From contig CAJMKE010000002.1 of the NCBI GenBank assembly GCA_905213895.1, positions 108,917 through 172,916 on the forward strand: a DNA stretch of 64,000 nucleotides. The letters are read 5' to 3'. The stretch's first letter is position 1; each line of letters starts with the position of its first letter. The stretch comes from an uncultured Alistipes sp. Its GTDB lineage: Bacteria; Bacteroidota; Bacteroidia; Bacteroidales; Rikenellaceae. Positions 26,525-35,770 of this stretch are shown here, one piece after another. The notes below the pieces were generated by a model. It was not told the DNA's origin and did no database searches. It saw only the letters and a program-made list of their open reading frames with translations. The position numbers were made by a program, and so were the translations under genes.

Positions 26525-26570
26525 CCGGTCGGCGGCGCGGACCTCGAATCCCGCCGCCGGACCGGTTTTT
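26525..26570 (+). terminator. Terminator inside the PUL
   Basis: CCGGTCGGCGGCG pairs with CGCCGCCGGACCGG (one bulged base) and is followed by five T. It separates the SusC/SusD/F5-8C genes from the two enzyme genes. Confidence 0.75.
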
Positions 26571-26576
26571 CAGTCT

Positions 26577-28229
26577 ATGAGAAAGATTCTGTTTTTACTC
26601 CCGCTCTCCATGTTGCTGCTGGCGGCTGGATGCGGTAAGGAGAGCACCCCGCAGCCCGAGCCGCCGCAACCCTCCGACGGTTCGACGACCGAGATTGCCG
26701 GCACCGCGATAGCGCCCGAAACGACGCTCTGCGGACTGGTCGCCGACGCCTCGACGGGCAGCGGCATCCCCGGTGTCGTCGTCAGCGACGGTTTCACCTG
26801 CGTGCGTACCGATGCCAACGGCGTCTACCAGATAGTGCGCGAGCGCAGCCATGCCGACTGCGTGTACGTTACACTGCCTGCGGAGTATGCCGTTCCGGTT
26901 ACGTCCGACAACCACCCGGCGTTCTACAAGAAAATCGATATGGCAGCCGCAGTCTGCCGCCGCGACTTCGCGTTGGAGCCGCTCCCCGCCGGCAAGGAGA
27001 AGAGGTTCGCCCTCCTCTGCATCGCCGACCCCCAGTGCCGCAACGACCGTAGCGTGGCGCGCTTCCGCGAGGAGTCGATTCCCGACATCGACGCAACGGC
27101 GCGTTTGTACGACAACGTCTACGCACTGACGTTGGGCGACATCACCGACAACAACAAGACCGACCTCTGGAACAAGATGAAAGCCTCCATGTCGAATCGC
27201 GAGGTCGTCTTCTTCCAGTGCATCGGCAACCACGACCACCTGAACGAGTCGAACCGCGACGTTACGACGACCTATTGGAAAAGCATCGAGAACTACCGCA
27301 AGTATTTCGGTCCGCAGAACTACTCGTTCGACCGCGGCGACGTGCATTTCGTCGTCATGGACAACATCCTCCACGGCGAGAAGCCCGACAACGGCGAGGA
27401 TATGGAGTTTGCCATCGGATTCTACGACTGGCAGTTCGAGTGGCTGTGCGAGGACCTGTCGTTCGTCCCCGCAACCAAGGCTGTCGTCCTCTGCTGCCAT
27501 GCTCCGTTCCGCGGAGGTACCGCCCATTGCCACTCCGACAAACGCTACCGCCGCAAGACGCTCGAACTCCTTTCGCGGTTCGCCGAGGCGCATCTGATGA
27601 TAGGTCATACCCACTATACGCAGAACTACCTCCATTCGGTCGGCGGAAAGACGATTTACGAACATATCCACGGCGCGTGCTGCGGTGCGTTCTGGCACGC
27701 GACCTTCAACAAGGACGGCACGCCGAACGGCTACGGCGTCTACGAGTTTGACGGCGCGCACCTCGCCTCGTGGCGTTACAAGGGTACGGGCTGCGATGCC
27801 GGCGAACAGATTCGCGCATACGACGGCGACTATACCTTCTACGACCCGCACGTGAACGTGAACATGTCCTCCAAACCCGCACTCCACACCTACAACTACG
27901 GCTTGAAAGGCTCTATCGTGGCTAACGTCTGGAATATCGAACCCGACGGCTGGGACGTCTCGCTGTGGCAGAACGGCGCGAAGGTGTGCGACATGACGCG
28001 GTTTAGGGAGTACGACTGGTGGGTTGCCTACTGGCTCGCCGAGGTTTATGGCGGCGACGGTCTGAACGGCAGGTGCGACCACCTTTGGAAAGGCGCACTC
28101 GCAGACCCCGATGCACCGTTCGAGGTGCGTGCGGTAGACCGCAGCGGTCGCCGCGGACCTTACGTCGCGACTTCCGTCCGCCGCAACTACAAGGGCGTTT
28201 GGGGCGAATTCGACATGAAAACTTTGTAA
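26577..28229 (+). CDS. Calcineurin-like metallophosphoesterase lipoprotein
   Basis: 550 residues. The lipobox is LLLAAGC. The N-terminal domain (about 55-130) is a carboxypeptidase-regulatory-like fold with LCGLVADASTGSGIPGVVVS. The catalytic domain (about 140-390) has the metal motifs IADPQC, LGDITDN, IGNHDH, LCCHAPF and MIGHTHY. A C-terminal beta domain follows. This three-part layout is common in Bacteroidetes loci. The substrate is unknown; removal of phosphate or another phosphoester from glycans is a guess. It starts straight after the internal terminator. Confidence 0.9.
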   Translation: MRKILFLLPLSMLLLAAGCGKESTPQPEPPQPSDGSTTEIAGTAIAPETTLCGLVADASTGSGIPGVVVSDGFTCVRTDANGVYQIVRERSHADCVYVTLPAEYAVPVTSDNHPAFYKKIDMAAAVCRRDFALEPLPAGKEKRFALLCIADPQCRNDRSVARFREESIPDIDATARLYDNVYALTLGDITDNNKTDLWNKMKASMSNREVVFFQCIGNHDHLNESNRDVTTTYWKSIENYRKYFGPQNYSFDRGDVHFVVMDNILHGEKPDNGEDMEFAIGFYDWQFEWLCEDLSFVPATKAVVLCCHAPFRGGTAHCHSDKRYRRKTLELLSRFAEAHLMIGHTHYTQNYLHSVGGKTIYEHIHGACCGAFWHATFNKDGTPNGYGVYEFDGAHLASWRYKGTGCDAGEQIRAYDGDYTFYDPHVNVNMSSKPALHTYNYGLKGSIVANVWNIEPDGWDVSLWQNGAKVCDMTRFREYDWWVAYWLAEVYGGDGLNGRCDHLWKGALADPDAPFEVRAVDRSGRRGPYVATSVRRNYKGVWGEFDMKTL

Positions 28230-28274
28230 ATCGGCGTCTTTTCGCTAACTTTCGAGAGAAACCCGCTTGCATTC

Positions 28275-28293
28275 GACCTTAACGACTTTAAAG
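28275..28293. repeat. Short T9 array
   Basis: Two phased cores only, between the phosphoesterase and the alpha-galactosidase. Confidence 0.5.
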
Positions 28294-28318
28294 AAAAATT
28301 TATAAACAAAAACCCGAA

Positions 28319-29974
28319 ATGAAAAAATCCTTTGTCCGCAAAGCCTGCGCACTGCTTGCGTGCGCATCTTTCCTCGGGGCGATGCCTTGCGCCGCCCAGA
28401 CGGAAGCGAATCCGTCCGCCGTCGCGGTTCCCGACCTCTCGGCGTATATCCTTACCCCGAAACCCGCCGCCACTCCGCGCATCAACGGAGCGAAGGTGTT
28501 CGGTCTGCGTCCGAATTCCAAGTGCCTCTATACCGTAGCCGCAACGGGCGACCGTCCGATGACATTCGCCGTCGAGGGTCTGCCGAAGGGGCTGAAACTC
28601 GACCCCGCGACGGGTCGCATCACCGGTTCGGTGAAGAAAGCCGGCACCTATAAGGTCATGGTTACGGCGACCAACGCCAAGGGCAGTTATTCGCGCGAAC
28701 TGCGCATCGTCGTGGGCGACCGCATCGCGCTGACACCGCCTATGGGCTGGAACTCGTGGAACTGCTGGGGTCGCGACGTAACGCAGGAGCAGGTGCTTTC
28801 GTCCGCCCGCGCCATGGTGTCGTCGGGGCTGGTTGACCACGGTTGGACATACATAAACATCGACGACGGCTGGCAGGGCTGCCGTGGCGGCAGGTACAAC
28901 GCCATCCAGTCCAACACCAAGTTCCCCGACATGAAGGCTCTCACGCGCGAGGTACACGATTTGGGTCTGAAACTCGGCATCTATTCCGCTCCGTGGGTAG
29001 GCACCTACGCGGCGCATATCGGCAGTTACTCCGACAATCCCGACGGCGTGAACCAGTGGATTAAGGACGGTCTGATAAACGAGAACTACCGCTATACCAA
29101 ATCGGAGGGCAAGTATATGGAGTACCGCAAGGAGGTACGCCTGCTGGGCAAATACTCGTTCGTGAAGAACGACGTCAAGCAGTGGGAAGAGTGGGAGGTG
29201 GACTACCTCAAATACGACTGGAAGCCGCAGAGCATCTACCATACCAAGGAGATGCACGACGCGCTGCGCTCGCTCGACCGCGACATCGTGTTCAGCCTTT
29301 CCAACAACGCTCCGATTGCCGACGCCTTCACGTGGATGGAGTACAGCGACTGCTGGCGCACAACGGGCGACATCCGCGACAACTGGAAGAGCATCTCTAA
29401 AATCGGTTTTTCGCAGGAGAAGTGGGCTCCGTTCTGTCGTCCGGGCGCATGGCCCGACGCCGACATGCTCGTGGTCGGACTGGTCGGCTGGGGACCCAAA
29501 CTCCACTACACCAAACTCACCGCCGACGAACAGTATACCCATATCTCGTTGTGGGCATTGCTCTCGTCGCCGCTGCTCATCGGCTGCGACATGGCGCGTC
29601 TGGACGACTTCACCAAGTCTCTGCTGACCAACGACGAGGTTATCGAGGTGAATCAGGACCCTCTGGGCAGCCACTGCGTGCCGGTATGGCGCAAGGGCGA
29701 CAAGCAGATTGTCTATGTGAAGCACCTTGAAGACGGCTCGTTGGCTGTCGGCATGTTCAACCGCAGCGAGGAGACCGTTAAAATCAGTATCGACTCGCGT
29801 ATGCTCGGCTTGTACGGCGAGAAGAAGGTGCGCGACCTGTGGCGTCAGAAGGATGTCGGCACAATCGACCATGACCGCAAGTTCACCGCCGAGGTCGCAC
29901 CTCACGGCGTAGTGCTTGTGAAGGTCTATCCTGGCAACACCACCGAGGCTCAGGTCGGCGAGGTGAAGTATTAG
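28319..29974 (+). CDS. Alpha-galactosidase, glycoside hydrolase family 27
   Basis: 551 residues. A signal peptide (cleavage near MPCAAQ) is followed by a putative Ig domain (about 50-135, LPKGLKLDPATGRITGS), then the GH27 barrel opening with LTPPMGWNSWNCWGRDV. The nucleophile is Asp300 in VDYLKYDWKP and the acid/base is Asp351 in WRTTGDIRDNW. The C-terminal all-beta domain has VEVNQDPLGSHCVPVWRKGD. It hydrolyses terminal alpha-galactosyl groups, probably in the periplasm or at the surface. It is the only glycoside hydrolase seen in this locus and points to an alpha-galactose-bearing glycan. Confidence 0.95.
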   Translation: MKKSFVRKACALLACASFLGAMPCAAQTEANPSAVAVPDLSAYILTPKPAATPRINGAKVFGLRPNSKCLYTVAATGDRPMTFAVEGLPKGLKLDPATGRITGSVKKAGTYKVMVTATNAKGSYSRELRIVVGDRIALTPPMGWNSWNCWGRDVTQEQVLSSARAMVSSGLVDHGWTYINIDDGWQGCRGGRYNAIQSNTKFPDMKALTREVHDLGLKLGIYSAPWVGTYAAHIGSYSDNPDGVNQWIKDGLINENYRYTKSEGKYMEYRKEVRLLGKYSFVKNDVKQWEEWEVDYLKYDWKPQSIYHTKEMHDALRSLDRDIVFSLSNNAPIADAFTWMEYSDCWRTTGDIRDNWKSISKIGFSQEKWAPFCRPGAWPDADMLVVGLVGWGPKLHYTKLTADEQYTHISLWALLSSPLLIGCDMARLDDFTKSLLTNDEVIEVNQDPLGSHCVPVWRKGDKQIVYVKHLEDGSLAVGMFNRSEETVKISIDSRMLGLYGEKKVRDLWRQKDVGTIDHDRKFTAEVAPHGVVLVKVYPGNTTEAQVGEVKY

Positions 29975-30020
29975 TTTCAGGGCAGTTTCGGTTGTTCCGG
30001 CAGTTCGGATTGTTTAGGGT

Positions 30021-30070
30021 CGTTGGAGTCCTTAAAGTCCCTAATGTCCTTAAAGACTTTAAGGTCCCTA
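30021..30070. repeat. T9 array
   Basis: Five phased cores between the PUL and the ZIP transporter, just upstream of the ZIP promoter. Confidence 0.8.
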
Positions 30071-30089
30071 TTATCCCCCTTTTTGGCGA

Positions 30090-30120
30090 TTGCCCACTGT
30101 CCGTTTTTGCAGTATATTTG
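30090..30120 (+). promoter_or_regulatory. Promoter of the ZIP transporter gene
   Basis: TTG at 30090-30092, 20 nt, TATATTTG at 30113-30120. It is 18 nt before the chosen ATG and rules out the longer frame opening at 29992. Confidence 0.7.
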
Positions 30121-30138
30121 CAGCAAAGAAACGTGCGT

Positions 30139-30918
30139 ATGGGAAATATTGCAGTCATAATATTGCTGCCGCTGCTCGGAACGCTCCTCGGAGCGTCGTT
30201 CGTGCTGTTCGTCAGCGACCGTTTGGCATCGCGCTTTCAGACTACGTTGCTCGGATTCGCTTCGGGCGTCATGGTCGCCGCATCGGTGTGGTCGCTGCTG
30301 ATTCCGGCTATCGCCGAGTCGGCGAATACGGGTGTGCCGGCATGGCTTCCCGCCGCCGCAGGATTCATGACCGGCATCGGCTTCATGCTCCTGCTCGACG
30401 AGATTACTCCGCATCTGCATATCGACAGCGACAAGCCCGAGGGCATCCGCTCGACGCTCGGTCGCTCCACTATGCTCGTGCTTGCCGTTACGCTCCACAA
30501 CATCCCCGAGGGCATGGCTGTCGGCGTCGTCGCTGCGGGCGCATTGTCGGGCGAGGTCGGCGTTACCGCCGCCGGGGCGTTCGCGCTTTCATTGGGTATA
30601 GCGATTCAGAATATCCCCGAGGGTGCGATAATCTCGCTCCCGCTGCGCTCGGGAGGCAATTCGCGCCGCAAATCGCTGATGTACGGCGCACTGTCGGGCG
30701 TCGTCGAACCCGTCGCGGCGGTTATCACGATTCTGCTTATCGAACAACTGATAGTCGTTTTCCCGTATCTGCTCGCTTTCGCCGCCGGCGCGATGATTTA
30801 TGTGGTCATCGAGGAACTGATTCCCGAAACCCACTGCGGCGACCACTCCAATCTCTCCACCGTCGGTTTCGCGGTCGGCTTTGTCATCATGATGATTCTC
30901 GACGTGGCACTGGGGTAA
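30139..30918 (+). CDS. ZIP-family metal transporter
   Basis: 259 residues with eight predicted membrane helices. The family signatures are in helices 4 and 5: AVTLHNIPEGMAVGVVAAG and LGIAIQNIPEGAIISLPL, whose His, Asn and Glu bind the metal. A His/Asp-rich loop (TPHLHIDSDKPEG) lies between helices 3 and 4. It should move zinc or other divalent metal into the cytoplasm, as ZupT does. The start at 30139 is chosen because of the promoter just upstream. It is followed by a hairpin terminator. Confidence 0.92.
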   Translation: MGNIAVIILLPLLGTLLGASFVLFVSDRLASRFQTTLLGFASGVMVAASVWSLLIPAIAESANTGVPAWLPAAAGFMTGIGFMLLLDEITPHLHIDSDKPEGIRSTLGRSTMLVLAVTLHNIPEGMAVGVVAAGALSGEVGVTAAGAFALSLGIAIQNIPEGAIISLPLRSGGNSRRKSLMYGALSGVVEPVAAVITILLIEQLIVVFPYLLAFAAGAMIYVVIEELIPETHCGDHSNLSTVGFAVGFVIMMILDVALG

Positions 30919-30924
30919 AGGAAA

Positions 30925-30954
30925 GCGGTGTGCAGTTTCCTGCACACCGCCTTT
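30925..30954. terminator. Terminator of the ZIP gene
   Basis: GCGGTGTGCAG and CTGCACACCGC form a perfect 11-bp stem around TTTC, followed by CTTT. AAA to the left makes it plausible in both directions. Confidence 0.8.
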
Positions 30955-30974
30955 AAGGACTTTAAGGAGCCTAA
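30951..30974. repeat. T9 array
   Basis: Three phased cores overlapping the end of the ZIP terminator, in the convergent gap with the S1/P1 nuclease. Confidence 0.65.
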
Positions 30975-30995
30975 CTCCCTTGTTCTTCTCTCCTC

Positions 30996-31808
30996 CTACC
31001 CGAAAATCTCGTTGAGCAACTTCGCCAGACGGTATCCGGCGTTGCGTATCTGCGATTCGGTGAGGGCGAGATTGTCGAGAATGTAGTCCATGCCGAGTAC
31101 GGCACCCTCCTTGACTTCGTGTACATGGCGCGATGCGCGTGCCGAGTCGGTTCCCCAGTCCCACGGCGTGCCGGCAGTGATGGCTTTTATCTCCTTCGGC
31201 GAGCAGCAGTCGAGCAGATGCGCCGTGTCGATGAATCCCCAAGGGTGCTTTATCGACAGTACCTGCGAATCCCACAGCGTGTGAAACCGTATCGGCTTGC
31301 CGCGGAACGTTACGTTGTAGTAGCCTATGGTCTGGTCTTCCGGATAGCGGATATGCTCGGGACAGTGCATGTCGCCGACGAAATGCACGATGAGCGCGAT
31401 GTGCATTATGCGCGCCGAGTCGGTGAGGTTCTCGGGATGCTGCAAATCCTCGGCGAACTTCTCGATGTAGTAGATGCAGTTCTTTACATACTTGCCGTCG
31501 CGCTCGATGCCGCGGTACGGCGTGCAGTCGTCGTTAGCCTCGAAGGTGTGAGGGTAGGTGGTAACGCGCTTCCAGTCGGTCGGCTCGAATCCGAGGTCTA
31601 CCGGCAGTCTGTTCTTGTAGTCGTCGGCATACGATGCGTAGGCGACGATGGACTTGCCGTGCAGATACTTGGTAATCTGCTTCTTGGCTTTCGGGGTGAG
31701 ATGGTTTTCGGCGATTTTGGCAATCGTGGCATGTCCCTGACGCGCCCATGCCCATGCCGACTGATTCAGTGTCATCAGACACAGCGTCAGAACGATGAGT
31801 TTTTTCAT
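30996..31808 (-). CDS. S1/P1-type zinc nuclease
   Basis: 270 residues. The signal peptide ends SAWA and the mature protein begins WARQGH, giving the N-terminal Trp and first His that bind zinc in this family. Other ligands are the Asp of SYADDYKNR, His in YPHTFEA, HIALIVHFVGDMHCPEH and the HTLWDSQVL segment. These enzymes degrade single-stranded DNA and RNA or remove 3' phosphates. Here it is secreted, probably periplasmic, and may serve nucleotide scavenging. Confidence 0.92.
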   Translation of the reverse strand: MKKLIVLTLCLMTLNQSAWAWARQGHATIAKIAENHLTPKAKKQITKYLHGKSIVAYASYADDYKNRLPVDLGFEPTDWKRVTTYPHTFEANDDCTPYRGIERDGKYVKNCIYYIEKFAEDLQHPENLTDSARIMHIALIVHFVGDMHCPEHIRYPEDQTIGYYNVTFRGKPIRFHTLWDSQVLSIKHPWGFIDTAHLLDCCSPKEIKAITAGTPWDWGTDSARASRHVHEVKEGAVLGMDYILDNLALTESQIRNAGYRLAKLLNEIFG

Positions 31809-31835
31809 ACTTGACAGGTTTTAGGTGTGTTTCTG

Positions 31836-31843
31836 CAAAGATA
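31836..31843 (-). promoter_or_regulatory. -7 box for the S1/P1 nuclease gene
   Basis: Minus strand TATCTTTG, 27 nt upstream of the ATG. Confidence 0.5.
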
Positions 31844-31875
31844 GCGAAATTTTCTTACAATCGGCGCCCCGCACC

Positions 31876-31913
31876 CCCTAATGTCTTTAAGGACCTTAAA
31901 GTCCCTAACGACC
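31876..31913. repeat. T9 array
   Basis: Four phased cores between the POR terminator hairpin and the nuclease promoter. Confidence 0.8.
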
Positions 31914-31928
31914 CACTCCTAAAACACT

Positions 31929-31960
31929 CCCGCCCCGTCCGAAAATCCGGACGGGGCGGG
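31929..31960. terminator. Terminator of the POR gene
   Basis: CCCGCCCCGTCCG and CGGACGGGGCGGG pair perfectly (13 bp) around AAAATC. On the minus strand GTGTTTTAGG follows a few bases later. Confidence 0.75.
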
Positions 31961-31981
31961 AATCGTTATGCCGCAGCGGTA

Positions 31982-34900
31982 CTAAAACTCCTGCTTCGTG
32001 CGGCGGACGTAACTTGCGTAACGCCACTTAGCGTTCTCCTCGGCTGCCTTGAAGAGTTCCTCAGCCTCGAAAGGGTAGAGTTTTTGGAGCGACGTGTAGC
32101 GCACCTCCTTCATCAGGAAGTCGCGGAACTTCGTCCAGTCAGGCTCTTTCGAATCGAGTACGAACGGATTCTTGCCCTGCTCTTCGAGTTGCGGATTGTA
32201 GTGCCACAAGTGCCAGTAGCCGCACTCGACAGCCTGCTTGCCGACGGTCTGCGTGCGCGTCATGCCGCCCTTGATGCCGTGGTTGATACATGGCGCGTAG
32301 GCGATGATGAGCGACGGACCCGGATAAGCCTCAGCCTCTTTCAGCACGTTGAACAACTGTGCCTGCGACGCGCCTATCGAAACCTGCGCCACGTATACGT
32401 AGCCGTATGTCATTGCGATTGCTCCCAAATCCTTCTTGCGGATTCGCTTGCCCATCGACGCGAACTTGGCGATTGCTCCGACCGGCGTAGCCTTCGACGA
32501 CTGACCGCCCGTGTTGGAGTAAACCTCGGTGTCCACGACGAGTATATTGACATCCTCGCCGCTCGCGATTACGTGGTCTACGCCGCCGAAGCCGATGTCG
32601 TAGCCCCAGCCGTCGCCGCCGATAATCCACTGCGACTTCTTGACGAGGAATTTCTTCATTTCGAGTATCTGACGGCACTTGTCGCAGCCGCATGCCTCGC
32701 AGAGCGGAACCAGACGCGCGCTGATTTCAGCCGACTTGGCGGCGAAGCGGCGGTTGTCTATCCACTCGCGCATCACGCCCTTCAACTCGTCGGAGCATTT
32801 GTCGCAGTTGGCGATTGCATCCTCCATAATCGAAGCCAGACGGTCGCGCAACTTCTCGACGCCGACGTGCATACCCAATCCGTACTCGGCGTTGTCCTCG
32901 AAGAGCGAGTTCGCCCATGCCGGACCGTGTCCCTCGGCGTTGGTGCAGTAAGGGGTCGACGGCGCGGATGCCGAATAAATCGAGGTACATCCCGTCGCGT
33001 TGGCAACCATCATGCGCTCGCCGAAGAGTTGGGTGATGGTCTTGATGTAAGGCGTCTCGCCGCAGCCTGCGCATGCGCCCGAGAACTCGAACAGCGGCTG
33101 GGTGAACTGGCTTCCCTTGACATTCTTGTCGCGGTCGCCGCTCTTGTAGCCGACGACGTTGTGCATGTACTCCCACTTCGCCTCCTGATTGAGTTGCGTG
33201 GCGAGCGGCTTCATCGAGAGTGCCTTCTCCTTGGCTGGGCAGACATCGACGCAGTTGCCGCAGCCCGTACAGTCGAGCGGCGAAACCTGAATGCGGAACT
33301 TGTACTCCTTGGTGTTGCCGATTCCCTGCTTGAACGTCGTTCCCTCTGGGGCGTTGGCAGCCTGCTCCTCCGTCGCGAGGAACGGACGGATTGCTGCGTG
33401 AGGGCAGACGTAGGAACACTGGTTGCACTGGATACACTTGTCCACGTCCCACTCCGGCACGTTCACCGCGATTCCGCGCTTCTCCCATGCCGCCGTGCCG
33501 TTGTCCCACGAGCCGTCCTCACGACCGTTGAATGCCGAAACGGGCAGTTGGTCGCCTTTCAGGGCGTTGATAGGGTCTACGATGTTGCGCACGAACTCCG
33601 GACGCGACATGTCGACGCCGTGCGAAGCCGGTTTGAGTTCGATGTTCGCCCACTCGGCAGGAACCTCGACCTTCTCGACCGACTTGCCGCCCGCATCTAC
33701 GGCGGCGTAGTTCATGTTCACGATGTCCTCGCCCTTCTTGCCGTAGGACTTGTAGATTGCTTTCTTCATCTCCTCGACAGCCTTGTCGAACGGAATCACG
33801 TTGGCTATCTTGAAGAACGCCGACTGCATGATGGTGTTGGTGCGGTTGCCCAGACCGAGTTCCGAAGCGATTTTGGTCGCGTTGATGATATAGAAGTTGA
33901 TGTTGTTCTTCGCGAGATATACCTTCATCGCGTCAGGCAGCGTCTTGCAGGTCGTCGCGGCGTCGTTCACCGAGTTGAGCAGGAACGAACCGCCCTTTTT
34001 CAGACCTTTCAGCACGTCGTACTTGTCCACGTACGACGGCACGTGGCAGGCGATGAAATCCGGCGTGGTTACCAGATAAGGCGACGTGATAGGCTTGTCG
34101 CCGAAACGCAGGTGCGACGAGGTGTAGCCGCCGCTCTTCTTCGAGTCGTAGGAGAAGTATGCCTGGCAGTACTTGTCGGTCGAACCGCCGATGATTTTGA
34201 TTGAGTTCTTGTTCGCGCCGACAGTTCCGTCTGCGCCCAGACCGAAGAACAGAGCCTCGAACGTACCCTCCTTCGCCATCGAAATCTCCTCGCCGACCGG
34301 CAGCGAAAGGTTTGTCACGTCGTCCACGATGCCGACGGTGAAGTGGTTCTTCGGCTGCGGGAGCGACATGTTGGCGAATACGGCGAGCATCTGCGCCGGA
34401 GTGGTGTCCTTCGACGACAGACCGTAGCGACCGCCGATGATGTTCGGCTTCAACTCGCTGCCGTAGAATGCGTCCACGATGTCGAGGTAGAGCGGCTCTC
34501 CGTTGGCACCCGGCTCCTTGGTGCGGTCGAGTACGCAAAGCGTCTTGACGCTCTTCGGCATCACGTCGAACAGATATTTAGCCGAGAACGGACGGTAGAG
34601 ATGTACGGTAACGACACCGACCTTTTCGCCTTTGGCATTCAGATAATCGACGCACTCCTTGACGGTCTCCGTTACCGAACCCATCGCGACGATTACGCGG
34701 TCGGCATCCGCCGCACCGTAGTATACGAACGGCTTGTACTCGCGACCGGTGATGTCCGAGATTTTGCGCATCGTGTCGGCAACCATGTCCGGCACTGCGT
34801 CGTAGAACTTGTTCGAAGCCTCGCGGGTCTGGAAATAGATGTCCGGATTCTGCGCCGTACCGCGGGTAATCGGGGTCTCCGGATTGAGCGCGCGGTTGCG

Positions 34901-35512
34901 GAACGCCTTCAATGCGTCGCAGTCGAACATCGCCGTGAGCGACGCCTCGTCGATGAGTTCGATTTTCTGAATCTCGTGCGAGGTGCGGAATCCGTCGAAG
35001 AAGTGCAGGAACGGAACGCGCGATTTGAGGGCGACGATATGCGCCACGCCCGCCAAATCCATTACCTCCTGTACCGACGAGGTGGCTATCATGGCGAATC
35101 CGGTCTGACGGGCAGCCATGACGTCCTGATGGTCGCCGAAAATCGAGAGCGACTGTGCCGCGAGCGCACGCGCCGACACGTGGAATACGCCCGGCAGCAA
35201 CTCGCCCGCTATCTTGTACATGTTAGGTATCATGAGCAGCAGACCCTGCGACGCAGTGAACGTCGAGGTCAGAGCACCGCTCTGCAACGAACCGTGGACG
35301 GCACCCGCCGCACCGGCTTCCGACTGCATCTCGACGACCTTCACGGTTTCGCCGAAGATATTCTTACGACCCTGCGCAGCCCACTCGTCCACGAGTTCAG
35401 CCATCGTGGATGACGGGGTGATAGGGTAGATTGCCGCAACTTCGGAGAACATATACGCGATATGTGCCGCCGCATAGTTGCCGTCGCATGTGATGAATTT
35501 CTTTTCTGCCAT
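31982..35512 (-). CDS. nifJ: Pyruvate:ferredoxin (flavodoxin) oxidoreductase, single-chain
   Basis: 1176 residues. It converts pyruvate and CoA to acetyl-CoA and CO2, reducing ferredoxin, in anaerobic metabolism. Domain order is as in the homodimeric enzyme: domain I with DGNYAAAHIAYMFSEVAAIY and ITPSSTMAELVDEW, the CoA-binding and gamma domains, and a two-cluster ferredoxin insert with CIQCNQCSYVCPHAAI and CTGCGNCVDVCPA. The TPP domain has GACAGCGETPYIK and GDGWGYDIGFGGVDHV. The fourth cluster uses Cys of ACAGC and the later CEACGCDKC region. The gene has an unusual leader of nearly 400 bp. Confidence 0.97.
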   Translation of the reverse strand: MAEKKFITCDGNYAAAHIAYMFSEVAAIYPITPSSTMAELVDEWAAQGRKNIFGETVKVVEMQSEAGAAGAVHGSLQSGALTSTFTASQGLLLMIPNMYKIAGELLPGVFHVSARALAAQSLSIFGDHQDVMAARQTGFAMIATSSVQEVMDLAGVAHIVALKSRVPFLHFFDGFRTSHEIQKIELIDEASLTAMFDCDALKAFRNRALNPETPITRGTAQNPDIYFQTREASNKFYDAVPDMVADTMRKISDITGREYKPFVYYGAADADRVIVAMGSVTETVKECVDYLNAKGEKVGVVTVHLYRPFSAKYLFDVMPKSVKTLCVLDRTKEPGANGEPLYLDIVDAFYGSELKPNIIGGRYGLSSKDTTPAQMLAVFANMSLPQPKNHFTVGIVDDVTNLSLPVGEEISMAKEGTFEALFFGLGADGTVGANKNSIKIIGGSTDKYCQAYFSYDSKKSGGYTSSHLRFGDKPITSPYLVTTPDFIACHVPSYVDKYDVLKGLKKGGSFLLNSVNDAATTCKTLPDAMKVYLAKNNINFYIINATKIASELGLGNRTNTIMQSAFFKIANVIPFDKAVEEMKKAIYKSYGKKGEDIVNMNYAAVDAGGKSVEKVEVPAEWANIELKPASHGVDMSRPEFVRNIVDPINALKGDQLPVSAFNGREDGSWDNGTAAWEKRGIAVNVPEWDVDKCIQCNQCSYVCPHAAIRPFLATEEQAANAPEGTTFKQGIGNTKEYKFRIQVSPLDCTGCGNCVDVCPAKEKALSMKPLATQLNQEAKWEYMHNVVGYKSGDRDKNVKGSQFTQPLFEFSGACAGCGETPYIKTITQLFGERMMVANATGCTSIYSASAPSTPYCTNAEGHGPAWANSLFEDNAEYGLGMHVGVEKLRDRLASIMEDAIANCDKCSDELKGVMREWIDNRRFAAKSAEISARLVPLCEACGCDKCRQILEMKKFLVKKSQWIIGGDGWGYDIGFGGVDHVIASGEDVNILVVDTEVYSNTGGQSSKATPVGAIAKFASMGKRIRKKDLGAIAMTYGYVYVAQVSIGASQAQLFNVLKEAEAYPGPSLIIAYAPCINHGIKGGMTRTQTVGKQAVECGYWHLWHYNPQLEEQGKNPFVLDSKEPDWTKFRDFLMKEVRYTSLQKLYPFEAEELFKAAEENAKWRYASYVRRTKQEF

Positions 35513-35550
35513 ATTTTCAAAGTTTGTAAAGTTTTTTTTACTCTCTTGCA

Positions 35551-35592
35551 GTTTAAGGTCCTTAAAGTCCTTAAAGTCTTTAAGGTCGTTAA
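35551..35592. repeat. T9 array in the POR leader
   Basis: Five phased cores, joined on the right to the composite CCCGCATTCGCGG repeat. Confidence 0.8.
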
Positions 35593-35665
35593 TCCCGCAT
35601 TCGCGGTCTTTTCCTCCTTAATCTCGCTACGCGAGTTTTTCCTCCTTCGCGCCTCGGCAGTCCGA
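35590..35665. repeat. Composite repeat next to T9, copy 1
   Basis: GTTAATCCCGCATTCGCGG, then CTTTTCCTCC, and CCTCCTTCGCGCCTCGGCAG further on (with an inserted hairpin CTCGCTACGCGAG). The same modules occur at 43673-43722 and 59450-59480. Confidence 0.65.
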
Positions 35666-35667
35666 TT

Positions 35668-35731
35668 CGTCATGTTGAGCGTCAGCGAAACATCTGTTGT
35701 TTTCAGATTCTTCGCTTCGCTCAGAATGACG
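35668..35731. repeat. CTGAG-type palindromic repeat pair without a nuclease gene
   Basis: CGTCATGTTGAGCGTCAGCG... (35668-35696) faces CAGATTCTTCGCTTCGCTCA... (35704-35731). The two are inverted copies of the sites around the GIY-YIG gene and can form one hairpin. Confidence 0.75.
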
Positions 35732-35770
35732 CCTGCTTTCGCTCGGTTTGTCGTCGGTTCGCGCCTCGGT

